Part shown: positions 26,071 through 34,187 of the stretch, in pieces | Layout: every line of letters starts with the position of its first letter | Numbering within the stretch: position 1 is the first letter of the stretch | Source of the DNA: Bacteroidota bacterium | GTDB lineage: Bacteria; Bacteroidota; Bacteroidia; Chitinophagales; Chitinophagaceae | Direction: 5' to 3' | Assembly: GCA_013289065.1 (NCBI GenBank) | Contig: JABDAP010000020.1 | Coordinates: 1 to 35,044 of the forward strand | Length of the DNA stretch: 35,044 bases | Translations under genes and position numbers: made by a program | The notes under the pieces: generated by a model | The model's input: the letters and a program-made list of their open reading frames with translations, nothing else | Databases searched by the model: none | Told to the model about the DNA's origin: nothing

Positions 26071-28587
26071 TTAGCCAAATAGTTCGGGTTGCGCATTTTC
26101 ATCTTTGGGCTTCTGTTCCCATTCCATTTCAATTGTTTTGCTGTAGTCTGTAAGCTTGGCTCCCACAGCTTTCCAGCCCATTACTTCTACCATCTTCGCC
26201 ACTTTGAATTTGGCTTTGCGAACCGTTTGGCCGCGGCCCGTTTGTACAACTAATATCGGCTCTTCATCAGTTGTTACGGCTTCCAGCCGGTTGGCTTCTC
26301 CTTCTTTGATAAAGGAGAATTGCGTTTTCAATGTGGTTGTTTCTATTTTAAAACGTTTGATATTGTACTGCTGCTTATCATTATCCAGGTACACAGCACT
26401 GATGATCTTTTCCGGAACAAACTTTTCGATCAAAGTAATTTTTTCCGGTTCAAACCTTTGTGTGATCTCGGTGTCTGTTAATTCATAAGTTCCATCGTTA
26501 TAGAATATGATGATCTTCTCATCTTCAAAACTGCCGAGGTATTGTCCCTTCTCTTCCGTATTCAACCGCCCGAACTTATCATCGAACCATAATTTACGGC
26601 CGGCAAGTGTGCTCTTACCTGCTTCTTTTAGTTTCACGGTTTTTACCGGGTATTTGGTAACCTGGTTGCCCATACTGCCGCGGCCCTTGATCTCCAGTTC
26701 TTCAAAATAGAAATCGAGTTCTTTGATCCGTGCGCTGCAATTCGGGCTCAAAATAATTTTTACAACTTCTGCTTCGCCATTCGGATTGGCGCTGAAATAA
26801 TGCACCCTGCTTTTATCAGAGCCTTTTGTAAGGTCGTATTCTTTTTCGCGGGTAATTCCGGTCACATTAAAACGCTTGGCATAACTCACGCCTGATTTAC
26901 CATCAACATAGATCATGTTGTAAGTAGTACGTTCATCATTTTTTTCAAACACGGCGGCATGAATGATGTCTTTTCCGATAAAGACTTTATCAGAAACCTT
27001 CACCACTTTCATCGTGCCTCCTTTGGTAAAGGCGATGATATCATCATAATCGGAACACTCGCAAAGAAATTCGTCTTTCTTCAAACCTGTACCAATAAAG
27101 CCTTCCGAGCGGTTGAGGTATAATTTGGTATTGGCGATCGCTACATGTTTTACCTGTATCGTATCAAACTCCCTGATCTCTGTTTTCCTTTCTCTTCCCT
27201 TGCCGTATTTTTTTAACAGCATTTCAAAATAACCCACCGCGAAATCTGTAAGGTTATCCAGATCAAATTTTACCTGCTTTATGTCTGTTTCAATGGCTTT
27301 GATCTGTTCTATCAGTTCATTGATATCGAGCCGGTAAATTCTTCTTACCGGTTTTTCAGTAAGCTTGATAATGTCTTCCCGTTCTATCTTCCGTTTTAAT
27401 TTTTTCTTGTACGGCTCGAATGCTCTGTCGATCGCTTCGATCACTTTATCCCATGTAGCATGTTTCTGTTCGAGCTCTTTGTAGATCTTTTCTTCAAAGA
27501 ATATTTTTTCAAGCGAGGTATAATGCCATTTATCTTCCAGCTCGCGCAGCTTTATTTCGAGTTCTTTTTTTAATATTGCTTTTGTATTCTCCGTAGAAAC
27601 TGTCAGCAATTCTTTCGCTGTGAGAAACTGCGGCCTGTCTGCAACGATCACGCAGGCATTGGGCGAGATGCTTACTTCGCAATCCGTAAAAGCATACAGT
27701 GCATCGATGGTGATATCGGGAGAAATGCCGGGCGCGAGATCGATCTGGATCTCAACATCGGCAGCCGTTACATCGATCACTTTTTTTATTTTGATCTTTC
27801 CCTGGTCGTTTGCCTTGGTAATGCTTTCCATTAACTGCGTGGTGGTTACGCCATATGGCACATCACGGATCACTAATGTTTTTTTATCCAGTTCTTCCAC
27901 ATGCGCGCGTACCCTTACTTTGCCGCCGCGTTTGCCATCATTGTAATTCGCCACATCGATCATGCCACCGGTCTGGAAGTCGGGATACAATTCAAACTTC
28001 CTTCCACGCAAACATTTTATCGATGCATCTATCAATTCGCAAAAATTATGCGGTAAAATTTTTGTTGATAGCCCCACCGCAATCCCATCCGCTCCCTGCG
28101 CGAGCAGCAACGGAAATTTCATCGGCAATGTGATGGGTTCATTTTTTCTGCCGTCATAACTCAACTGCCATTCGGTTGTTTTATTATTGAACGCAACTTC
28201 GAGAGCGAACTTCGACAAACGCGCTTCAATATATCTTGAAGCGGCCGCTTCATCACCTGTTCTTACGTCGCCCCAGTTGCCCTGTGTTTCTATCAACAGG
28301 TCTTTTTGCCCGAGGTTTACCAATGCATCGCCGATACTCGCATCGCCATGCGGATGATACTGCATACTCTGTCCGATAATATTGGCCACTTTATTAAAAC
28401 GCCCATCGTCCATTTCCTTCATAGCATGAAGAATGCGCCGCTGCACGGGTTTCAGGCCATCTTCAATAGCAGGCACTGCACGTTCCAGTATCACATACGA
28501 TGCATAATCGAGGAACCAGTTCTTGTATTGCCCCTGCACACCGGTCTCATTTTCAAATACCCTGTTCTCTTGTTTTTCTTTCGCCAT
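26071..28587 (-). CDS. parC: DNA topoisomerase IV subunit A
   Basis: YASYVILERAVPAIEDGLKPVQRRILHAM, YHPHGDASIGDALVNLGQKD, catalytic Tyr context ASRYIEARLSK. Confidence 0.92.
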   Translation of the reverse strand: MAKEKQENRVFENETGVQGQYKNWFLDYASYVILERAVPAIEDGLKPVQRRILHAMKEMDDGRFNKVANIIGQSMQYHPHGDASIGDALVNLGQKDLLIETQGNWGDVRTGDEAAASRYIEARLSKFALEVAFNNKTTEWQLSYDGRKNEPITLPMKFPLLLAQGADGIAVGLSTKILPHNFCELIDASIKCLRGRKFELYPDFQTGGMIDVANYNDGKRGGKVRVRAHVEELDKKTLVIRDVPYGVTTTQLMESITKANDQGKIKIKKVIDVTAADVEIQIDLAPGISPDITIDALYAFTDCEVSISPNACVIVADRPQFLTAKELLTVSTENTKAILKKELEIKLRELEDKWHYTSLEKIFFEEKIYKELEQKHATWDKVIEAIDRAFEPYKKKLKRKIEREDIIKLTEKPVRRIYRLDINELIEQIKAIETDIKQVKFDLDNLTDFAVGYFEMLLKKYGKGRERKTEIREFDTIQVKHVAIANTKLYLNRSEGFIGTGLKKDEFLCECSDYDDIIAFTKGGTMKVVKVSDKVFIGKDIIHAAVFEKNDERTTYNMIYVDGKSGVSYAKRFNVTGITREKEYDLTKGSDKSRVHYFSANPNGEAEVVKIILSPNCSARIKELDFYFEELEIKGRGSMGNQVTKYPVKTVKLKEAGKSTLAGRKLWFDDKFGRLNTEEKGQYLGSFEDEKIIIFYNDGTYELTDTEITQRFEPEKITLIEKFVPEKIISAVYLDNDKQQYNIKRFKIETTTLKTQFSFIKEGEANRLEAVTTDEEPILVVQTGRGQTVRKAKFKVAKMVEVMGWKAVGAKLTDYSKTIEMEWEQKPKDENAQPELFG

Positions 28588-28595
28588 ATGTTAAT

Positions 28596-28730
28596 TTGAA
28601 AATCTGAAAATCTGAAAATCTGAAAATGCAACAGGCCGGTGCCGCATTTTCAAATTCGCAAATTCTCAAATTCTTCTTCTTTTATTTTTTCGGACTGATA
28701 CCATTTTCAAATCCTCAAATTTTCAAATTC
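28596..28730. repeat. octad-word inverted repeat O2 (CTGAAAAT / ATTTTCAA)
   Basis: TTGAAAAT CTGAAAAT CTGAAAAT CTGAAAAT (28596-28627); ATTTTCAA ATTCGCAA ATTCTCAA (28646-28669); ATTTTCAA ATCCTCAA ATTTTCAA (28703-28726). Confidence 0.9.
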
Positions 28731-29091
28731 TATAAGTATCGTCGCGGCCATCTGCCAATGCATTCAGTTCAAGTACGATAATATCCGTATCCGCGATTAC
28801 TTCATGCCAGGCCCATGCCTCTACTGTTACCATGGCTGGTGCGATGGCTCTGCAGGTTCCTTTTTTTGTTTCATCGCGCACATCAAACCAGTTGATGGTT
28901 ATTTCGCCCTGCATGATAATGATGATCTCAGGGTTTTTATTCTTTGCCAACCCTTTGTGATAATGCTTCGCATTGTGCGTACCTGCTTTTCTATAACCCA
29001 CCACAAACTGCCCGCTGCGGTCCGTATCAAAATAATGCGTGGCCCCGCGTTCATCCTCTGCGATCTTTGGTACTGGTGTTACTTCTACCAT
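28723..29091 (-). CDS. cupin-like small protein
   Basis: AGTHNAKHYHKGLAKNKNPEIIIIMQGEITINWFDV...EAWAWHEVIADTDIIVLEL looks like a cupin core. Confidence 0.65.
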   Translation of the reverse strand: MVEVTPVPKIAEDERGATHYFDTDRSGQFVVGYRKAGTHNAKHYHKGLAKNKNPEIIIIMQGEITINWFDVRDETKKGTCRAIAPAMVTVEAWAWHEVIADTDIIVLELNALADGRDDTYRI

Positions 29092-29124
29092 ACATTAATT
29101 ATTACCTGTTGCAATATTAAAATA

Positions 29125-29249
29125 CTCTGCGTTAACTCTGCTTCTCTGCACCTCTGCGGTGAAAACGATTTTAAAATAATCGCTTGTTCAATTTTGCAAA
29201 CCCTTTTCACCGCAGAGCCGCAGAGTTTGCACAGAGTTGCGCAGAGAAA
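29125..29249. repeat. inverted repeat of CTCTGC words
   Basis: CTCTGCGTTAACTCTGCTTCTCTGCACCTCTGCGGTGAAAA ... TTTTCACCGCAGAGCCGCAGAGTTTGCACAGAGTTGCGCAGAGAAA. Confidence 0.85.
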
Positions 29250-29262
29250 TTCATTTATAACG

Positions 29263-30102
29263 TCATGATTCCGTTTCTTCTGCCGTAACATTTCCACCAC
29301 CCGGGAATGTTACGGTTAATTCTTTCCATCCTTTTGCCCAATCGCCGGTTACTTCCAGTTTTCCTTCAGCAGTTAATTCACGGATCCTCCACACTAAAAA
29401 AACATCACCGGTCTTTACTTTCATTTTATTCAGCGTGTTACTGATCAGCCTGGTAAGTTTTTGAGCTGTACCGGTTACATTCACTAAAATGTCTTTATCA
29501 TAAAAATCCACTTCTTTACCAACTAATTTTTTGCCGCCTTCGAGAAAACGCACCATTGAATTTTCATTGCAGATCTTTTTCCATTCGTCCGGATCAACCT
29601 CAAACTCGCTCAAAGTTATGGGCCGCGCTAATTTTTTGGCTTTGATAAATTCTTTCGGCTGTATCTCGAAAAGATAAGTGGGATAAAAAATATTTCCTTT
29701 CTCATTAAAGAATGGAAGATTATTCAGGTACAATACTTCTATCCTGCCGTGATATTCTTTCAGCTGGCTCATCAGCCAGTAATAACCACACACATCATGT
29801 GTATTCTGCCCCATCCAGATCCATACTTTTTCTTCAGGGTTCTCATCGAGCCTCTGCAATAAATGATGAACAGTTAATTTATCATCAACAATAGCCAGCT
29901 GTTCCGTGTATGGAGAAAACTCCAGCAACATTTTCCACCAATTGCCGCGCTGTTGATAGCCTTCAGCACTATATATATCAACCAGGGGCCCAACGGCAAA
30001 ATCATCGTTGATCTCAATGATATCACCCTGTAAACTTTCATCCAGTTCTATTGCCTTCTTTAATGCTTGTGTGTTTGCGGGTTCGAAAACTATGTGAATC
30101 AT
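29263..30102 (-). CDS. DUF1835 domain-containing protein
   Basis: IHIVFEPANTQALKKAIELDESLQGDIIEINDDFAVGPLVDI is a DUF1835-like N-terminus. Confidence 0.8.
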   Translation of the reverse strand: MIHIVFEPANTQALKKAIELDESLQGDIIEINDDFAVGPLVDIYSAEGYQQRGNWWKMLLEFSPYTEQLAIVDDKLTVHHLLQRLDENPEEKVWIWMGQNTHDVCGYYWLMSQLKEYHGRIEVLYLNNLPFFNEKGNIFYPTYLFEIQPKEFIKAKKLARPITLSEFEVDPDEWKKICNENSMVRFLEGGKKLVGKEVDFYDKDILVNVTGTAQKLTRLISNTLNKMKVKTGDVFLVWRIRELTAEGKLEVTGDWAKGWKELTVTFPGGGNVTAEETES

Positions 30103-30104
30103 TG

Positions 30105-30195
30105 TAATTAGTAGTTAGTATTTAATAGTTAGTAATTAAAGTATCCATAGCAGCAGTAAATAATTACTAATTATTAATTACTAACTACTAATTTT
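30105..30195. repeat. heptad-word inverted repeat H5 (TAATTAG / TAATTAC)
   Basis: TAATTAG TAGTTAG TATTTAA TAGTTAG TAATTAA (30105-30139); TAATTAC TAATTAT TAATTAC TAACTAC TAATTTT (30161-30195). Confidence 0.9.
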
Positions 30196-32072
30196 TCTAC
30201 CAGGTCCAGGTCAACCCGTAAGTTGTCAATGATCTTATCCTGCCGTTCGGGTGTATTTTTTCCCATGTAAAAATCAAGGATATCATGAATGGCTACTTCA
30301 TTGTTGATGCTGATCAGTTGTTTGCGCATATCCTGGCCGATGAACTTTCCAAACTCTTCCGGGCTTATCTCGCCCAATCCTTTGAAGCGTGTGATCTCAG
30401 GTTTGTTTCCTAATTTCTGAACGGCTTTCTGTTTTTCGCTCTCATCATAACAATAGATCGTTTCCTGTTTATTGCGAACGCGGAACAACGGCGTTTCTAA
30501 AATATATACATGCTCATGCTTAACAAGATCAGGAAAGAATTGCAGGAAGAATGTCATCAGCAACAAACGGATATGCATGCCATCCACATCGGCATCGGTT
30601 GCAATGATCACCTGGTTATAACGTAGCCCTTCCAGGCCGTCTTCTATGTTCAATGCATGCTGCAGTAGATTGAATTCTTCATTTTCATACACCACTTTTT
30701 TGGTGAGGCCAAAAGAATTCAATGGCTTACCACGCAGGCTGAACACAGCCTGTGAATCTACATTGCGCGATTTGGTAATGCTGCCGCTCGCGCTGTCGCC
30801 TTCCGTAATAAAAATGGTCGAATTATTCTGCAAGGCAATAAATTCTTCTTTGTTCTTTGCCGGCAATTCATCATTCAGGTGTACGCGGCAGTCGCGCAGC
30901 TTTTTATTATGCAGGTTGGCTTTCTTGGCACGTTCGTTCGCTAATTTTTTGATGCCGGCCAGTTCTTTTCTTTCCCTTTCATTTTGTTCGATACGTTTTT
31001 TCAACGCATCAGCAACAGACGGGTTACGGTGTAAAAAATTATCCAGCTCTTTGGCTAAAAAGTCAAGTATAAAATTTTTCATGCTCGGGCCGCCTTCATA
31101 CACATTCTGCGAACCCAGTTTTGTTTTTGTCTGGCTTTCAAATACCGGCTCCTGCACACGCACGGAAACTGCGGCTACAATACTGGTGCGGATATCCGAT
31201 GCCTCATAATCCTTCTTATAAAAATCGCGCACCACTTTCATATACGCTTCCCGGAATGCCTGCTGGTGCGTTCCGCCCTGCGTGGTGTATTGGCCGTTTA
31301 CAAAAGAAAAAATATCCTCGCCATAATCATTGTTATGCGATATGGCCACTTCAATATCTTCTCCTTTTAAATGTATGATCGGGTAACGAAGTTCATCCGG
31401 ATTTGTTTTGCGCTGCAACAGATCGAGCAATCCATTCCTGCTCACATATTTTTTACCATTGAAATGCATGGCCAGCCCTGCATTCAGGTAACAATAGTTC
31501 CACAACTGGTTATCTAAATAGTCGTGTATGTAATGAAAATTGCGGAACACCGTATCATCCGGTGTAAACACTACCAATGTTCCGTTGGGCTCATCGGTTT
31601 TTGTTTCTTTGTATTCTTTTACCAGCACGCCTTTTTCGAACTCGGCTGTTTTCTCTTTGCCATCACGAAATGCGGTCACTTTAAAATACTGGCTCAGGGC
31701 ATTCACCGCTTTCGTACCCACGCCATTCAGCCCAACGCTTTTCTGGAATGCTTTGCTGTCGTACTTCGCGCCGGTATTTATTTTACTCACTACATCCACC
31801 ACTTTCCCCAACGGAATACCGCGGCCATAATCGCGAACGGTTACATTTTTCCCTTCTATCGATAATTCAACCTGTTTGCCATAACCCATCGTGTATTCAT
31901 CAATACAGTTATCGATCACTTCTTTGATCAGCACATAAATACCATCATCCGGCGCGGAGCCATCACCCAGTTTACCGATATACATGCCGGGCCGTAGCCT
32001 GATATGTTCCCGCCAATCCAGCGAGCGGATCGATTCTTCATTGTACTCGAATAAATTCTTCACTTCTGCCAT
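30174..32072 (-). CDS. parE: DNA topoisomerase IV subunit B
   Basis: [85 protein letters not shown]. Confidence 0.93.
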   Translation of the reverse strand: MAEVKNLFEYNEESIRSLDWREHIRLRPGMYIGKLGDGSAPDDGIYVLIKEVIDNCIDEYTMGYGKQVELSIEGKNVTVRDYGRGIPLGKVVDVVSKINTGAKYDSKAFQKSVGLNGVGTKAVNALSQYFKVTAFRDGKEKTAEFEKGVLVKEYKETKTDEPNGTLVVFTPDDTVFRNFHYIHDYLDNQLWNYCYLNAGLAMHFNGKKYVSRNGLLDLLQRKTNPDELRYPIIHLKGEDIEVAISHNNDYGEDIFSFVNGQYTTQGGTHQQAFREAYMKVVRDFYKKDYEASDIRTSIVAAVSVRVQEPVFESQTKTKLGSQNVYEGGPSMKNFILDFLAKELDNFLHRNPSVADALKKRIEQNERERKELAGIKKLANERAKKANLHNKKLRDCRVHLNDELPAKNKEEFIALQNNSTIFITEGDSASGSITKSRNVDSQAVFSLRGKPLNSFGLTKKVVYENEEFNLLQHALNIEDGLEGLRYNQVIIATDADVDGMHIRLLLMTFFLQFFPDLVKHEHVYILETPLFRVRNKQETIYCYDESEKQKAVQKLGNKPEITRFKGLGEISPEEFGKFIGQDMRKQLISINNEVAIHDILDFYMGKNTPERQDKIIDNLRVDLDLVEKLVVSN

Positions 32073-32160
32073 GTCTCAATCGTTATTTTTTTACCAGCTT
32101 TTGTTCGTTAATCAACTTCGTTGTGTCACTCACTTGTACGTTCAGTCCGCTATGCAGTTT

Positions 32161-32188
32161 AGTCAGTAGTGAGTGGCCAGTGGTGAGT
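32161..32188. repeat. heptad-word repeat H6a (AGTCAGT/AGTGAGT)
   Basis: AGTCAGT AGTGAGT GGCCAGT GGTGAGT. Confidence 0.75.
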
Positions 32189-32200
32189 AAAAATCACTCC

Positions 32201-32235
32201 AATTATTAATTATTAACTACTTATTATTAATTACC
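32201..32235. repeat. heptad-word repeat H6b (AATTATT)
   Basis: AATTATT AATTATT AACTACT TATTATT AATTACC. Confidence 0.8.
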
Positions 32236-32382
32236 CATACAACCCGCAAATCTAACCACCTGTCAACGCGCCCCAATTTTACTTTTCTACAAATCGCGTA
32301 AGAATGTGGATAAAAGGGTCAAAAATCTTAGTTTCTTTGAATCGCGGCTTATTTTCGCGGCATCGAACAGGAACAACCATAT

Positions 32383-32880
32383 ATAGAAACCGATCTCAAC
32401 AGGATCGTCTCTTTTTCAGCGGCCCATACAGAAGAGAACGACCGCTTCAAAACATTTGTAAAAGAACGGAACCGGGAGCAGGTAGACCAGCTTGTCAATC
32501 AACTCAACCAAGCCGTTTCACCCCGGATAAATTGTACCGATTGCGGTAACTGTTGTAAAAGCCTGATGGTTCTGATCAATGATGCAGAAGCGGATAACCT
32601 TTCCGGACATCTTGGCCAGTCGCGCGAAACATTTGATGAAAAATATCTTGAGAAGGGAAGCAACGGCCTCATGATCATGAACCGGATGCCTTGTCATTTT
32701 CTAAACGATAATAAATGTACTGTTTACGAACACCGGTTTGAAGGCTGTAAAGAATTTCCGGCATTACATTTACCCAATTTCAAAGACCGGCTCTTTACCA
32801 CTTTTATGCACTATGAACGTTGCCCGATCATTTTTAATGTAGTGGAACAATTGAAGGATGCAATGTCTTTTGAAAGATAA
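32383..32880 (+). CDS. YkgJ-like cysteine-cluster protein; start codon uncertain (ATA candidate)
   Basis: The track gives 32566..32880, but the frame is open from 32341: ETDLNRIVSFSAAHTEENDRFKTFVKERNREQVDQLVNQLNQAVSPRINCTDCGNCCKSLMVLINDAEA. The CTDCGNCC motif lies upstream of the track start. Confidence 0.8.
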   Translation: METDLNRIVSFSAAHTEENDRFKTFVKERNREQVDQLVNQLNQAVSPRINCTDCGNCCKSLMVLINDAEADNLSGHLGQSRETFDEKYLEKGSNGLMIMNRMPCHFLNDNKCTVYEHRFEGCKEFPALHLPNFKDRLFTTFMHYERCPIIFNVVEQLKDAMSFER

Positions 32881-32925
32881 CGGCGTGTTTATATTTCCTC
32901 ATTACAGTTAGGTTATCTTTATTAC

Positions 32926-34107
32926 ATGATACAATTCGGCATAGATATTTTATTATCACAACAACCCACCTGGAAAAAAGGACGCATCGGTTTGGTTACC
33001 AACCATGCGGCAACAACGAACGATCTTATTCCATCACGCGAAGCATTACTGGAGCGGCAATTCGATCTTGTAAAACTATTTTCACCCGAACACGGGCTTG
33101 ATGTGCAGGGCGCAGACGGGCATGAAATGAAAGATGGCATTGATGTATTAACCGGTTTGCCTGTTATCAGTTTATACAGTAACAAACTCGCGCCTTCGCA
33201 AAATGACCTGGCTGATATCGATATCATTTTATTTGATATCCCGGATGTTGGCAGCCGCTTCTATACTTATTTATGGACGATGACGCATGTAATGGAAGCC
33301 TGTGCACAAAACAAAAAGAAACTGATCATTCTCGACAGGCCCAATCCGGTTTCCGGCAACATTGAACTCGCGGAAGGCCCAATGCTTGATGAATCACAGG
33401 CTTCGTTTATCGGCAGGTGGCCAATACCCATACGGCACAGTTGCACATTGGGAGAACTCGCTTTATATTTTAATAGCGCAAAAAATATTCATTGCGATAT
33501 TGACATAATAAAATGTGAAGGATGGAACCGCAATGATCTTCAACCGGATTGGGGAACTCATTTTGTACCAACTTCGCCGGCGATACAGAGTTTTGAAAGT
33601 ATGTTGTTATATCCCGGGCTTTGTTTGTTGGAAGCAACCAATATCAGCGAGGGGCGCGGAACAGACAGATCATTCATTACAGCAGGCGCACCATGGATCA
33701 AAGGAGAGGCTATTGCAGTAATTTTAAATGAAATGGGATTAGATGATGTAGGCGTTACACCGGTAACCTTTATGCCGGCAGATAAAAACAGTAAATATTA
33801 TCAGCAATCATGCAGCGGTGTAGAAATGGAAGTAAGGGAACCTCATTATTTTCAATCCGTTTTATATGGATTGATATTGATCAGGCTTATCAAACAGATA
33901 TACCCGCAACAGTTTGCATGGAAACCATACCCCACGCTCGTTAATCCAACCGGCAAACATCATCTGGATAAATTATTGGGAATAGCGGATAGTGAAAAAT
34001 TATTTGAATTGCCTTTACCAAAGTTTATTGCAGAAGTGACGAGGTTGACGCAATGTAAAAATTGGAAGGAAGAAATAGAAGAATTTCTTTTATACCCCTG
34101 CCCCTAA
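32926..34107 (+). CDS. DUF1343 / NamZ-like exo-beta-N-acetylmuramidase family protein
   Basis: GRIGLVTNHAATTNDLIPSREALL, LFSPEHGLDVQGADGHEMKDGID, DIPDVGSRFYTYLWTM, ILDRPNPVSG, EATNISEGRGTDRSF. Confidence 0.9.
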   Translation: MIQFGIDILLSQQPTWKKGRIGLVTNHAATTNDLIPSREALLERQFDLVKLFSPEHGLDVQGADGHEMKDGIDVLTGLPVISLYSNKLAPSQNDLADIDIILFDIPDVGSRFYTYLWTMTHVMEACAQNKKKLIILDRPNPVSGNIELAEGPMLDESQASFIGRWPIPIRHSCTLGELALYFNSAKNIHCDIDIIKCEGWNRNDLQPDWGTHFVPTSPAIQSFESMLLYPGLCLLEATNISEGRGTDRSFITAGAPWIKGEAIAVILNEMGLDDVGVTPVTFMPADKNSKYYQQSCSGVEMEVREPHYFQSVLYGLILIRLIKQIYPQQFAWKPYPTLVNPTGKHHLDKLLGIADSEKLFELPLPKFIAEVTRLTQCKNWKEEIEEFLLYPCP

Positions 34108-34141
34108 AGGGGTTCTCCAATTCCCCTTTAGGGGCAGGGGC
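34093..34141. repeat. GC-rich hairpin P4 (CCCCTAAAGGGG variant)
   Basis: CCCCTGCCCCTAAAGGGG-TTCTCCAATT-CCCCTTTAGGGGCAGGGG, perfect 18-bp arms. Confidence 0.9.
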
Positions 34142-34187
34142 AAAAAGGCGTATCACTATTTAATTGTATTTTCAACCAAACATCTTT

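Noticed and set aside
29085-29300. 71-aa ORF across the CTCTGC inverted repeat
   Set aside because: Driven by the repeat and overlapping two better-supported genes.
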